A stretch of 64,000 bases of DNA. It comes from Kiritimatiellia bacterium (GTDB lineage Bacteria > Verrucomicrobiota > Kiritimatiellia > RFP12 > UBA1067). The stretch lies in NCBI GenBank assembly GCA_017450695.1, contig JAFSTA010000076.1, positions 1 to 64,000 of the forward strand, read 5' to 3'. Below the pieces are notes generated by a model. The model was not told the DNA's origin. It was given only the letters and a program-made list of their open reading frames with translations, and searched no databases. The position numbers were made by a program, and so were the translations under genes. Of the stretch, positions 1 to 9,307 are shown piece after piece; positions within the stretch are counted from its first letter, which is position 1; each line of letters begins with the position of its first letter.

Positions 1-215
1 GGGGAAGCGACACTTAGCCGTGAAGGGGCACTTAAAAAACTCTGCGTCCTCCGCGCCTCTGCGTGAGGAAAAAGAACAGCGGTACCTCTGTTCCTTTCAT
101 TGCGGACGCGACGGGGCGCGTCCCTCCCGAGGATGTGGGATTTGTCGAATGGTTCATTTCCCCCCTCGTGATTTCGCGCAGGGCATTCCAGGGCCTCCTT
201 TGAGATCACGGGGGA

Positions 216-340
216 GGGCGCTTCGCGCCAGCTGAGAAGCTGAAAAGCTGAGAGGCTGAGAAGCGAGACGGGTGATAAGTGGCGGCTGCGCCGCCTAAGT
301 GGCCCTGTGGACCTAAATGGGGCTGGCGCCCTTGGAGTAA
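216..340 (+). repeat. Triple-hairpin intergenic element, copy 1
   Basis: Starts with the GGGCGCTTCGCGCC palindrome and an AGCTGAGAAGCTGA-type linker, then three successive hairpins: GGCGGCTGCGCCGCC, a decayed GGCCCTGTGGACC and a decayed GGGGCTGGCGCCC, separated by TAAGT and TAAAT. The same order recurs at 7311, 31498, 50876 and, inverted, at 52804. Confidence 0.75.
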
Positions 341-344
341 GTGA

Positions 345-460
345 AAAGGTTAAATGGTTAAATCGCCTCCTTCGGAGGCTTTAAATCGGCGCGGGCGCCT
401 TTAAAAAGGTTAAATGGTTAAATCGCCGCTGACGCGGCTTTAAATCGGTGCTTGTTTCGG
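345..460 (+). repeat. Two tandem 60-bp units with GC-rich hairpins
   Basis: AAAGGTTAAATGGTTAAATCGCC occurs twice, starting near 345 and 405. Each copy is followed by a short hairpin (GCCTCCTTCGGAGGC and GCCGCTGACGCGGC) and then TTTAAATCGG. A diverged relative lies near 60326-60372. Function unknown. Confidence 0.65.
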
Positions 461-607
461 GGAAGCGACACGGCGAATGGGAGGGACGCGCCCCGTCGCG
501 TCCGCCGCCCGGTCAATTTCACCATTTCACCATTTAAAGCGAAGCGGTTTAATTTTTTAAAAGCGCAGCGATTTAAATTTCCCGCCCCGTCGCGACCGCA
601 AAGCTTA

Positions 608-659
608 CCCGGATTGTCCGGAATATCCGGATTATCCGGAATGTCCGGCATACCCGGCC
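608..659. repeat. 9-bp tandem repeat (TCCGGAWTR)
   Basis: Six consecutive 9-bp units of the form TCCGGAATA or TCCGGATTG, the first and last with a leading C. The array is 18 bp downstream of the stop of the TerB/J-domain gene on the minus strand. No function is evident. Confidence 0.7.
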
Positions 660-676
660 TAACCACCCCCCGTTCT

Positions 677-1603
677 TCAGAGATGGGTGAGTTCGTCGCG
701 GACGAATGCGAGGCGGGCTTGGCAGGATGGGCAGCGCGCGGAGAGTGGAGAGACATCAGGCAGGAGCCGGACGGCCTGTCCGCAGACGAGGCAGTCCGCG
801 ATCTGACCCGGTTCCGCCGGTACCAATTGTTGCGTCTGGGCGTTTAGTCGGAACGAGGGTTGACTGTCCGACACCCGCTTTTCGCCCAGCAGCTGGTAGG
901 CATGTTGGATTTTCGTGAACCGTTCCGTCGCCAGTTCGAGGATTTCGGGGGCGAGGCCGGTATGCCGGTCGGGGTGGTAACGCAGGCTCAGCGTTCGGTA
1001 TGCCTGACGAATCTCGTCTTGCGTCGCCGTGACGGAGACCCCTAGCAGAGAGGCCGCCTCCCGACGTTCCTTTTCCAAGTCAGTGAACGATCCGTTTTGC
1101 CTGACATACAACGTGAAGAGGCGGTTTGTCGTCCGTGCCGGAATCCGCAACTGGTCCGCAAGCCGGGAAAGGAATTGCATTTCCGCCTGATTCGGATTCC
1201 CGTCGGCGGCGGCGATGCGCAGGAACCACAGGAAGGAGCGTTCCGCTAACGCGGGGTCTTTCGCGACGGAATTCGCGAATTGTTCACCGCCCCGCGCAAC
1301 CCCATGCGCCTGACGCAGCAGTTCGGGCAACTCGTGAGGGGGGAGCGCGGTGTCCAGCCCGACGTTCAGTTCGGTCAGCACCGAGAGGATCGTTTTTTCC
1401 TCTGCGGGCGTGACCGCGCCATCGGCGAGGGAGAGTTCGACAAAAGCGGCGGCGGCAAGGACGACCAGTTTCTGTTGTTCCCGGCGCAAGGCGGCGAGTT
1501 TCTTCCGGTCGAAGTAATGCCCGACCGCCGCACCGGCGGCCGCGCCGAATCCCCCGAACATCATTCCGATGCTGCCACCGATCAGTTTGCCGTACCAATT
1601 CAT
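677..1603 (-). CDS. TerB/J-domain co-chaperone-like protein with zinc ribbon
   Basis: Predicted 308-residue DnaJ-class protein resembling DjlA. A glycine-rich hydrophobic segment (about residues 8-30) could anchor it in the membrane. A TerB-like acidic helical region follows (about 45-165), then a J-domain with the HPD tripeptide at 210-212, which is the site that stimulates DnaK ATPase. The C-terminus adds a zinc-ribbon-like pair of CxxC motifs (Cys271/274 and Cys291/294), not usual for DjlA. The start codon overlaps the tyrS stop by 4 bp, so it is translationally coupled as the last gene of nusA-infB-tyrS. Partner chaperone and substrate cannot be told from sequence. Confidence 0.85.
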   Translation of the reverse strand: MNWYGKLIGGSIGMMFGGFGAAAGAAVGHYFDRKKLAALRREQQKLVVLAAAAFVELSLADGAVTPAEEKTILSVLTELNVGLDTALPPHELPELLRQAHGVARGGEQFANSVAKDPALAERSFLWFLRIAAADGNPNQAEMQFLSRLADQLRIPARTTNRLFTLYVRQNGSFTDLEKERREAASLLGVSVTATQDEIRQAYRTLSLRYHPDRHTGLAPEILELATERFTKIQHAYQLLGEKRVSDSQPSFRLNAQTQQLVPAEPGQIADCLVCGQAVRLLPDVSPLSARCPSCQARLAFVRDELTHL

Positions 1604-2871
1604 GGGCAGAGCTTGAGCAGGAAGTAGTTTTTCTTTCCGCTTCTCAGAACGGCGACGCGTCCGCCGATGAAATCGTCTGCGGAGAAGGCGCGAGCCTTGT
1701 CCGTCACCTTGTTGTTGTTGATGCTCAATCCGCCCTGCTGCACCAGCCTGCGGGCCTCGCCCTTGCTGGCGACCATACCGGCGTCGGCGATGACATCGTA
1801 GGCCGGCCTGTTGATCACCGCGTCGGCGGGAAGGGCGGCGGATTTGACCGTGGAGAAAATCTTCTCCAGATCGTCCGCGGTCAATCCGTCCAACGAACCT
1901 CCGAACAACGCGGAGGTAGCCTGTTTGGCGATCCGCAGACCGGTTTCGCCGTGAACCATGCGCGTCATCTCTTCCGCCAGCGCCTGTTGCGCCTCGCGCT
2001 TCTCGGGCGCGTTGCGCAACGATTCCTCCAGGGCGGCGATCTCCTCGTCGGACTTGAAGGTGAAGATCTTGAGGTACCGGATCACATCCGCGTCCATCGA
2101 ACGCATGAAGAACTGGTAGAAGTCGTAGTAGGGGGTCTTCCGAGAATCGAGGAAGATCGCGTTACCCTCGCTCTTGCCGAATTTCTTGCCGGTGCTGTCG
2201 CAGACGAGCGGGAACGTCAGGCCGTACACCTCCGTGCCGCGGAGGCGGTGTACGAGATCCGTTCCCGCCGTGATGTTCCCCCACTGGTCGGCGCCGCCGA
2301 CCTCCAGCGTGCAGCCGTAGTTGTCGAAGAGGTGCAGGTAATCGTATCCCTGCAGAATCTGGTAGCTGAACTCGGTGAAGGTCATGCCGCCGTCCGTCGC
2401 CTCCAGACGCTTCTTCACGCTTTCCTTCGCCAGCATGGCGGGAACGCGGAAGTTCACGCAGATGTCACGCAGGAAGTTGATCGCGCTGACGTTCTTGTAC
2501 CAGTCGTAGTTGTTCACGAGGATCGCGGGATTGACCGGATCGTCGAAGTGGAGGAAGCGGGAGAGGTTCTCCTTGATCCCCTGGACATTGTACTCCACCT
2601 GCTCGACCGTCTGCATCGTGCGCTCGACGGATTTGCCGGAAGGATCGCCGATCAATCCGGTGGCCCCTCCCACGAGGGCGATTACCCGATGCCCCGCGCG
2701 TTGCAGACGCGCCAGCATCTGGATCGTCACGAAGTTACCCGCCTGCAGACTGTCGCTGGTGGGATCGAATCCCGCATAGACGGTCAACGGCTTTGCCAGC
2801 GCGTTCTCCAGTTCGGGATTCGTCACGGCCTCGAACAGATGCCGACTTTTCAGCGTCTCCAGAAATTTCAT
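1600..2871 (-). CDS. tyrS: Tyrosyl-tRNA synthetase
   Basis: Class I aminoacyl-tRNA synthetase charging tRNA-Tyr; 423 residues, normal for bacterial TyrS. Visible landmarks are the GGATGLIGDPSGKS block (68-81), the tyrosine-pocket stretch around VGGADQWGNITAG (191-203), a KMSKS-type loop KFGKS (230-234) and a C-terminal S4-like RNA-binding domain (about 355-420). The HIGH-type signature is unusual: where family members have HxGH after DPTxDSL, this protein has QAGN (43-46). It lies 33 bp after infB and overlaps the next gene by 4 bp, so it belongs to the nusA operon. Confidence 0.96.
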   Translation of the reverse strand: MKFLETLKSRHLFEAVTNPELENALAKPLTVYAGFDPTSDSLQAGNFVTIQMLARLQRAGHRVIALVGGATGLIGDPSGKSVERTMQTVEQVEYNVQGIKENLSRFLHFDDPVNPAILVNNYDWYKNVSAINFLRDICVNFRVPAMLAKESVKKRLEATDGGMTFTEFSYQILQGYDYLHLFDNYGCTLEVGGADQWGNITAGTDLVHRLRGTEVYGLTFPLVCDSTGKKFGKSEGNAIFLDSRKTPYYDFYQFFMRSMDADVIRYLKIFTFKSDEEIAALEESLRNAPEKREAQQALAEEMTRMVHGETGLRIAKQATSALFGGSLDGLTADDLEKIFSTVKSAALPADAVINRPAYDVIADAGMVASKGEARRLVQQGGLSINNNKVTDKARAFSADDFIGGRVAVLRSGKKNYFLLKLCP

Positions 2872-2904
2872 CGTTCCAACCTCCGTCTGTCATTCCGAAG
2901 CGGC

Positions 2905-5784
2905 CTACAGCGAACGAGGCAGCTCCTCCTTCTCGAAGCATTCGACCACATCGTCCTCCTGGAACGCCTCGAAGCCGTTGAAGTGAATTCCGCATTCCTG
3001 TGCGCCGGTGATCTCGGCGACTTCCTGCTGGAAGTGCTTGAGGGAGGAGAGCTTGCCTTCCCAGATCTTGTTCTTGTTGCGCAAGATGCGGAAAAACGCC
3101 TTCGTCTTGAGCATGCCGTCCTGCATCTGGCAGCCCGCGACGCGTCCCAGCTTGCCGATGTCGAAGACCGCCTTGATGACGGCGTGGCCCTTGACCACCT
3201 CCTTGTATTCAGGCGGCAGCAGATCCAGCATGCAGTTCTTGACATAGTCGATCAGCTCGTAGATGATGCGGAAGGTATTGATCCGCACGCCGTCATGCCG
3301 CGCCTTCTGCTGCACGCCGGACTCGCATCCGATGTTGAACCCGACGATGATCGCGTTGCCCGCCCCCGCATTGGCGACATCCGTTTCGCAGACGTTTCCG
3401 ATGCCGGTGTTGATGATGTTTAGGGAAACCTTGCTGCTGACGATCTCGTGGAGTGCCTCCACGATTGCCTCTTCCGATCCCTGCGTGTCTGCCTTGACAA
3501 CGACGGGGAGTTCGCGCTTGCCAGCCTTCGTGGCGTCGCTCGAAAGCCATTCCTCGAAAGAGGTGGAACCCGGCTTTGCGGCAGCGAGTTTCTCCTGCTT
3601 GAGTTTCTCGGCTGTCTTTTCCGCCAGGAAGCGAGCACGTTTCTCGTCGAGCATCACGCGGAAGTGGTCGCCCGCCACCGGTACGCCGGAGAGTCCCGTG
3701 ACCTTCACGGCCATCGAGGGACCTGCCGACTTCACACGGCGTCCGCAATCGTCGATGAGCGCGCGGACCTTGCCGAAATACTGGCCGCACAGAACGACGT
3801 CGCCGACCTTGAGCGTACCGCCCTCGACCAGCACGATCGCCGTCGGTCCCTGCCCCGGCTCCATCTTCGCCTCGACGATGCATCCGTCCGCGCGACGGTT
3901 CGGATTGGCGGTCAGCTCCATCATGTCAGCCTGAAGCAGGATCATTTCCAGCAACTGGTCGATTCCATCTCCGGTGCGGGCGGAGACATTGCAGCAAATC
4001 ACGTCGCCGCCCCAGTCTTCCGGCGTCAGCTTCTCGCCCTGCAGCATTTGACGTACGCGGTCCGGCTTGGCGGTCGGCAGGTCGCACTTGTTGATCGCGA
4101 CCATGATGGTCACGTTCGCCTTGCGGGCGGCGGCGATCGCCTCTTTCGTCTGCGGCATGATCCCGTCGTCCGCCGCGATGATAATCACCGCAATATCCGT
4201 CATGCTCGCGCCGCGGGAACGCATGGCGGAGAATGCCGCGTGTCCGGGCGTGTCGATGAACGTGATCTTGCGGCCCGACTCGGTCTCCACCGAATAGGCA
4301 CTGATCGCCTGCGTGATGCCGCCGGCCTCGCCAGCCGCCACGGAAGACTTGCGGATGCGGTCCATCAGGGACGTCTTTCCGTGGTCCACATGGCCGAGGA
4401 ATGTGACGACAGGCGGCCGCGGACGGAGGTCTTCCGGCTTGTCATCGGGAATGTCGTCGTCCGCATCCTCGCCCTTCAGCACGGGACGCCGTTCCGTCTG
4501 GCGTTTCTGCCGTTCGATCTCGACGGTAAATCCGTAGGACTCGGCGATGCTCTGCGCGATGTTCATTTCCACATGCTGGTTGATCGAAACGAGAACGTGG
4601 AGTTTCATCAAATCCGCAATCAGCCTGTTCGGGCGAACGCCGAGTTTCTCCGCCAAATCCTTCACGAGAATCGCGCCGTTCAACAGCAACGTGCGGGAAG
4701 CGTTCGGGGCGGCAGGTGTTGTCGTCGCACCCGTTCCCTGACCCGCGCGCGGAACAGTGCCCGCGCCCTGCTGGCGCGATGGGAAGGGCGCGCGACGATT
4801 GTCGCGGATGTCGCGACCGTCACGATTGTCTCGGCCGTCACGGGAATTGCGCGCGTCGCGATTACCGAAACGGTCGTTTGCGCCCGTACGCGCATTACCC
4901 TGCTGAAAACCACCGTTGCGGTTTTGGAAGCCGCCCTGCTGAAATCCTCCGTTGCGATTCTGGAAGCCACCCTGCTGCTGGGTGTCGTTCCGCGGTTGAG
5001 CCAGCCGGTATCCGTTGCCGCGCTGCGGGAATCCCGCGGCGGGCTGCTGACTGCGCTGTTCGCGGCTGCGGTCGCGTTCCCTCGTCCGGTCCCGGTCACG
5101 GTCCCGGTCACTCCGGGCATCGCCGCCGGTTTTCGTCTGGGAACGCGCGGGTTTCGCGTCGCGTTCCCGCGCCGCGTCGCGACGGTTGATCCGGTCCAGG
5201 AACGGTTGCGCCAGCGCCTCTTCCGGATCCAGTTCCTCTTCCTCCTTATGGGGCTTGGCAGGCTTGGCGGGTTTCGCCGGCTTGGCCTGTGCGGTTGCAG
5301 CTGCGGCGGCAGGTTTTGACGGTTCCGCTTTCTTCGGTTCCTTCTCCTGCACAGAAGCGGAAACCGGTTCTGCAGGTTTCTCGGCTTCCGGCTTCGCGGC
5401 TTCCGCCGGTGCAGCGGGCTTTTCGGATTCAACCGGTGGCGGGTTCTTCGCGGCTTCTTCCGCCGCCCGACGTTTGTCGTATTCCGCCGCCGCTTCCAGC
5501 GCCTTGGCGCGGTTTGCCTGCAATCCCTCCCGCATCGCGGCGGCGCTTTCGGTGGAATACCGAGTGGACACTTCGCGCTTCGACGCGAAGAGGGCATCGC
5601 GGTCCGTGATTCCTTTGCGGATCTGATCGACCGTACGTTTGGCAAGCGTCGCTTCGATTTTCTTGGCATCCTTGTCTTCGAGCGTGGTTAGCGTCGAGTA
5701 AATCTCGATGTGCAAAGCTTCCGCGCGCTTGATGATCTCCGTACAGGAGGTCTGCATTTTCTTGGCTAGTTCATATACTCTCAT
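2905..5784 (-). CDS. infB: Translation initiation factor IF-2
   Basis: GTPase that delivers initiator tRNA to the 30S subunit; 959 residues. An IF2-N helical domain sits at the N-terminus (1-50), then a long Ala/Pro/Lys/Glu-rich linker, then an Arg/Asn/Gly/Gln-rich tract (about 210-345) including two copies of a 12-residue [12 protein letters not shown] unit. A second IF2-N domain is followed by the G domain with GHVDHGKTS (about 465) and DTPGHAAF, and by the usual beta-barrel and C-terminal tRNA-binding domains. It follows nusA by 69 bp. The low-complexity tract is the oddity; the catalytic part looks normal. Confidence 0.97.
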   Translation of the reverse strand: MRVYELAKKMQTSCTEIIKRAEALHIEIYSTLTTLEDKDAKKIEATLAKRTVDQIRKGITDRDALFASKREVSTRYSTESAAAMREGLQANRAKALEAAAEYDKRRAAEEAAKNPPPVESEKPAAPAEAAKPEAEKPAEPVSASVQEKEPKKAEPSKPAAAAATAQAKPAKPAKPAKPHKEEEELDPEEALAQPFLDRINRRDAARERDAKPARSQTKTGGDARSDRDRDRDRTRERDRSREQRSQQPAAGFPQRGNGYRLAQPRNDTQQQGGFQNRNGGFQQGGFQNRNGGFQQGNARTGANDRFGNRDARNSRDGRDNRDGRDIRDNRRAPFPSRQQGAGTVPRAGQGTGATTTPAAPNASRTLLLNGAILVKDLAEKLGVRPNRLIADLMKLHVLVSINQHVEMNIAQSIAESYGFTVEIERQKRQTERRPVLKGEDADDDIPDDKPEDLRPRPPVVTFLGHVDHGKTSLMDRIRKSSVAAGEAGGITQAISAYSVETESGRKITFIDTPGHAAFSAMRSRGASMTDIAVIIIAADDGIMPQTKEAIAAARKANVTIMVAINKCDLPTAKPDRVRQMLQGEKLTPEDWGGDVICCNVSARTGDGIDQLLEMILLQADMMELTANPNRRADGCIVEAKMEPGQGPTAIVLVEGGTLKVGDVVLCGQYFGKVRALIDDCGRRVKSAGPSMAVKVTGLSGVPVAGDHFRVMLDEKRARFLAEKTAEKLKQEKLAAAKPGSTSFEEWLSSDATKAGKRELPVVVKADTQGSEEAIVEALHEIVSSKVSLNIINTGIGNVCETDVANAGAGNAIIVGFNIGCESGVQQKARHDGVRINTFRIIYELIDYVKNCMLDLLPPEYKEVVKGHAVIKAVFDIGKLGRVAGCQMQDGMLKTKAFFRILRNKNKIWEGKLSSLKHFQQEVAEITGAQECGIHFNGFEAFQEDDVVECFEKEELPRSL

Positions 5785-5853
5785 CTTCTTATCTCTCTTT
5801 GTCTTTCCGGAATCTCGTTCCGCTTTGTTTCCACTCTACCCCACTTACCCGAT

Positions 5854-7164
5854 TTATTCGGCCTCGTTCCCGTCATACACCTCGTCCGCAGACGGTTCGC
5901 CTTCAGACTCGGCGAGCGGCAAATCTCCCACGCAGCTGGCGGCCGCATCGAAGATCTTCTGGACAACAGCCTCGTCCAGTCCTGTTGTCTGTGTCATATA
6001 CTGCACGTCGGACGCCATGATCCCGTCCGGCGTCAGGAAGCCGTTGTTCACCAAGACCGCCGCGATGTTCTCCTCGACCTGCAAGACCTCGGCAAGATTC
6101 TGGATGGCCGTCTCGCGCTGTTCCGCGAAGGTCTCCTCACCTGCCGCCTTCTGGATGCTCACGCGCCAGCCGGTCAACTTGGAGGTCAGGCGGACATTCT
6201 GTCCGCGCTTGCCGATCGCCAGCGAGAGCTGATCCGGCGCGACCGTCACGAGAATCGTCTTGGTCGCATTCTTGGAGATCTCGATGGTCGCCAGCTTCGC
6301 GGGCTGCAATGCCTGAATGACGAACTGCTTGATGTCCTGGTGCCAACGGACGATATCGATCTTCTCCCCGTTCAGTTCACGGATGATATTGCGGACGCGT
6401 ACGCCCCGCAGTCCCACGCAGGCACCGACCGGATCCACCTTGTCATCCAGCGTCTTTACCGCCAGCTTCGTGCGGAATCCCGGATCGCGCGCGATACCCA
6501 TGATTTCCACAATTCCGTCCGAGATCTCCGAAACCTCCAGGCGGAAGAGCGTCTTCACGAAGTCCGCGCTCGCGCGGGAAAGGACCACCGCGGGTCCGTT
6601 GCTGCCCTGCACCACGCGATGCACGATGGCGCGGATGTGGTCGCCGGAGGAAAACTCCTCGGTCGGAATCCGCTCCTTTGCGGGAAGCAGCGCGTCGAAC
6701 CGTCCCAGATCCACATAGATGTCGCGCCGGTCGATCTGCTTGACCGTACCGCTCACGATGTCGCCGATGCGGTCCTTGTATTCGTCATAGACGCTCTTGC
6801 GCTCCGCCTCGCGAATCTTCTGCAGGATCATCTGCCGGGCCGATGCCGCGCCGATGCGTCCGAGCTTGGAGGCGGGGATTTCGACTTCAAACGAATCCCC
6901 CTCCTTCGCCCCCTTCTTGTAACGTTGCGCCTGGCGGACGGAAATACTGCCGGGGCTGACGTCCGTGTCCGACACGGTCAAGGTGTCATAGGCCTTGACC
7001 TGAAAGGTGCGCCGATCCACGCAAACGCGAAGCTTGGGAGAGACGTCGAGGCTACGACGGGCGGACTGCTGCAGTGCAGACTCGATCGCCTGAATGATGA
7101 TCTCGCGGCTCACGCCACGGTCGCGCTCAAGAAAAGTCACCATCGCCATCAATTCATTATTCAT
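5854..7164 (-). CDS. nusA: Transcription elongation/termination factor NusA
   Basis: About 436 residues. An N-terminal RNAP-binding domain is followed by S1, then two KH domains (FVIQALQPAKLATIEI and LAIGKRGQNVRLTSKL are visible), and a C-terminal acidic/helical extension after about residue 345. I place the start at 7164 (MNNELMAMV) because it matches the family start and has a GGCGG about 8 nt upstream; an in-frame start 33 bp upstream is less likely. nusA heads the operon with infB, tyrS and the J-domain gene. The rimP gene that usually precedes nusA is not upstream here. Confidence 0.95.
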   Translation of the reverse strand: MNNELMAMVTFLERDRGVSREIIIQAIESALQQSARRSLDVSPKLRVCVDRRTFQVKAYDTLTVSDTDVSPGSISVRQAQRYKKGAKEGDSFEVEIPASKLGRIGAASARQMILQKIREAERKSVYDEYKDRIGDIVSGTVKQIDRRDIYVDLGRFDALLPAKERIPTEEFSSGDHIRAIVHRVVQGSNGPAVVLSRASADFVKTLFRLEVSEISDGIVEIMGIARDPGFRTKLAVKTLDDKVDPVGACVGLRGVRVRNIIRELNGEKIDIVRWHQDIKQFVIQALQPAKLATIEISKNATKTILVTVAPDQLSLAIGKRGQNVRLTSKLTGWRVSIQKAAGEETFAEQRETAIQNLAEVLQVEENIAAVLVNNGFLTPDGIMASDVQYMTQTTGLDEAVVQKIFDAAASCVGDLPLAESEGEPSADEVYDGNEAE

Positions 7165-7256
7165 TCCTACAACCGCCTTTCGTAACCAAAGTTTCAAACA
7201 ACAAAAAAGAGCGGGAGATACACCCCCGTTCCTTTCATTCCAAAAAAGATGCCCCT

Positions 7257-7285
7257 ATTTTACTCTATATTTCGCTCTCTGTCAA
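7257..7285 (-). promoter_or_regulatory. Promoter of nusA-infB-tyrS operon
   Basis: On the minus strand TTGACA (7285-7280) and TAAAAT (7262-7257) are separated by exactly 17 bp, a near-perfect housekeeping sigma promoter about 90 nt upstream of the NusA start. Confidence 0.8.
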
Positions 7286-7310
7286 TCCCGCTTTTTCGGC
7301 TTTTCGCTTG

Positions 7311-7466
7311 CGGGAAGCTGAGAGGCGGGAGGCAGAGAAGTGGGGCGGCTGGTGCCGCCTAAGTGGCCCTGCGTGCCTAAATGGGGCTGCGCCCCTAAGT
7401 TGGCTTGGCGGGGAAGTTGAGAGGCTGAGAAGTGGGGCGGCTGGTGCCGCCAGCTGAAAAGCTGGG
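7311..7466 (+). repeat. Triple-hairpin intergenic element, copy 2 plus partial copy
   Basis: Linker GAAGCTGAGAGGCGG, then hairpins GGCGGCTGGTGCCGCC, GGCCCTGCGTGCC and GGGGCTGCGCCCC separated by TAAGT/TAAAT, ending in TAAGTTGGCTTGG at about 7410. A second, truncated unit with only the linker and the first hairpin follows directly. Confidence 0.75.
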
Positions 7467-7650
7467 AAGAAGGCAGTCGGGAATAATCGATAGCTATCGA
7501 AGGCGATCGACCGCTATCGATTGCCGAACCACCTAACCACCGAACCATCTAACCACCGAGGCTCCCTTCAATTTCTGACTCGACAGACGAAGATGCGGGA
7601 ATTATACTGATGTTTTCGTTCATGAACAAAGAGTACAGGCGGTTTTCGGT

Positions 7651-8952
7651 ATGAATTTATGGAAGAACACCTATCCCATCATTGTTTCATGCGCGAAGGG
7701 GCTGGCCCCCTTGACGGCGCAGGAAATGAAGGATCTGGGGTATAAATTGATCGAGGAGACGGAGAACACAGTTGTCACGTTTGGCGGGATCCGTGACATT
7801 TTCAAGCTCAACCTCTGCCTGCGCACGGCACATCGCGTCCTTGCCCCGTTGCTTCGTATCGATTGCCTGAATCTGCGCGAATTGTACGATGCCGCCTTTT
7901 CGATTGACTGGGAGAACCTGTTGGATGCCGACGGGTATTTCACCGTAAACAGCGTGGTTCACAACGATACCGTGCGCGACACGCGGATGCCTTCGCTGGT
8001 GACCAAGGACGCGATCGCCGACCGGATGCGTATCCATTGTGGCGGGGCGCGACCGGATTCCGGTCCGGCGAATTTCGGTTCAGCCGTGTTCGTCTATTGG
8101 GAAGATCGCACGGCAATCTTCTATCTCGACACATCGGGGGAACCGCTTTCGAAACGCGGTTACCGCAAGTTGCCCGGTCCTGCCCCGTTGCAGGAGACGC
8201 TGGCGGCAGGTTGCGTGATCGCGTCGGGATGGAACCGCAACTCCCCCTTCCTCGCGCCGATGTGCGGAAGCGGGACGCCCGCGATCGAGGCCGCGCTGTA
8301 TGCGCTGAACCGTGCCCCCGGTTCCTTTAAGAGCCATTTCGCTTTCATGTCGCTGAAGGGATACACCATTACGCTGCCCGGCGAGAAAGCGGGACGCTTC
8401 AGCCGCCGTCGCTTCGGTGCTTCGCCCGAGGAGATCTGGAAGTCGATGGTTCACGAGGTGCGTGAGCAGGAACGAAAGACGCCGATGCCGCGCATCATCG
8501 CCACGGACATCGATCAGGAGGCGGTCGAGATCTCGCAGATCAACGCGATTGCCGCCGGCGTTTCGGAGTACATCGAGTTCCACACCTGCGATTTCGCGGA
8601 GACCCCCGTTCCGCAACCTCCCGGCACGATTTTCTTGAATCCCGCCTACGGTGCGCGACTGGGATCCGCCGACGAACTGGTGCCTCTCTACCAGCGGATT
8701 GGCGACTTCTTCAAGCAGCGTTGCACCGGTTACACCGGATGCGTCCTCACCGGGAACATGGAACTCTCGCACAAGGTCGGACTCCATTCCAAACAGCGGA
8801 TACCCTTCTTCAACGGGCGCATCGAGTGCCGCATGATGGTCTATGACCTCTATGCCGGATGCGAAAAGGAAAAGCCTGACGAGCCATCGCCCCGTCTGAA
8901 TCCCATTCGTGAGGAAAATCCGAACGACGCCTCCGAAAACTTCGCCTGTTAA
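7651..8952 (+). CDS. THUMP-type class I RNA methyltransferase (RlmL/YpsC-like)
   Basis: 433-residue predicted SAM-dependent RNA methyltransferase of the RlmL N-terminal/YpsC family, which methylates 23S rRNA guanine N2 in characterised members. The N-terminal third looks like the ferredoxin-like plus THUMP RNA-binding region; the C-terminal half is the Rossmann methyltransferase with an APMCGSGTPAIEAA motif I (about 205-220) and a FLNPAYGARLG motif IV. The usual motif IV is (N/D)PPY, so the second proline is replaced by Ala. The start at 7651 has a weak GGCGG upstream. Single-gene unit; the exact rRNA target is not determinable. Confidence 0.85.
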   Translation: MNLWKNTYPIIVSCAKGLAPLTAQEMKDLGYKLIEETENTVVTFGGIRDIFKLNLCLRTAHRVLAPLLRIDCLNLRELYDAAFSIDWENLLDADGYFTVNSVVHNDTVRDTRMPSLVTKDAIADRMRIHCGGARPDSGPANFGSAVFVYWEDRTAIFYLDTSGEPLSKRGYRKLPGPAPLQETLAAGCVIASGWNRNSPFLAPMCGSGTPAIEAALYALNRAPGSFKSHFAFMSLKGYTITLPGEKAGRFSRRRFGASPEEIWKSMVHEVREQERKTPMPRIIATDIDQEAVEISQINAIAAGVSEYIEFHTCDFAETPVPQPPGTIFLNPAYGARLGSADELVPLYQRIGDFFKQRCTGYTGCVLTGNMELSHKVGLHSKQRIPFFNGRIECRMMVYDLYAGCEKEKPDEPSPRLNPIREENPNDASENFAC

Positions 8953-9307
8953 GCCGGTTGGCCTGTCGCCCGTATGTCATACGGGAATGCACAGGGGGTG
9001 CCTCACGCAGAGAACGGGAGGGGCAACGTCTTCGTTGCCCGAATCGAGGGGACTCTTGCCTGTCCTCCGTAGTCTTGCGGAGAATGGATCGCGCGACCGC
9101 GATGTGGAACTCGCTTGCCTGCTGAACGCATGGAATCGGCTTGTCACGCGGAACTGGCTGAACACGCTTGCCTGATAGCTCGGAACTCAAAATGGTTACG
9201 AAGCAAATCGCCGCCGTCCCATTTTGATGGTGTGTTTTCCACCGAATTATGCTAGAATGACATTGCCTTTGATGGGGATAGGCAAAATCAGAATCGGGAG
9301 AATAGAA
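8953..9307. other. Intergenic region before secreted glycosidase-like gene
   Basis: No gene seen. It contains a GGGAGGGGCAACGTC/GTTGCCC repeat (about 9016-9043) shared with 51073-51100, two imperfect direct copies of a CTCGCTTGCCTG-type word near 9108-9175, and an inverted repeat TCAAAATGG (9187-9195) / CCATTTTGA (9219-9227). A TAGAAT -10-like hexamer with an upstream TGC lies at 9253-9258, about 50 nt before the chosen start. Confidence 0.55.

Larger units (their letters stand above)
1..676. other. Repeat-rich intergenic region, no gene seen
   Basis: I see no convincing coding sequence here; the short reading frames have no recognisable protein character. The stretch is a mosaic of the intergenic repeats found elsewhere in the window: a GGGAGGG/GCGTCC palindrome near 100-130 and again near 480-505, the triple-hairpin element at 216-340, two 60-bp units at 345-460, and a 9-bp tandem array at 608-659. 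The upstream neighbour lies outside the window. Confidence 0.7.
7198..7650. other. nusA / RNA methyltransferase intergenic region
   Basis: Divergent gap. It carries the nusA promoter (7257-7285), a possible short hairpin with a T-run on the minus strand in the nusA leader (about 7210-7230), a complete triple-hairpin element (7311-7410) plus a partial second copy to 7466, a CGATAGC/GCTATCG palindrome (7485-7527) and a short CCACCTAACC array (about 7528-7560). No gene was seen. Confidence 0.7.

Noticed and set aside
1951-5319. Long plus-strand frames (490 and 623 residues) opposite tyrS and infB
   Set aside because: Shadows of conserved minus-strand genes.
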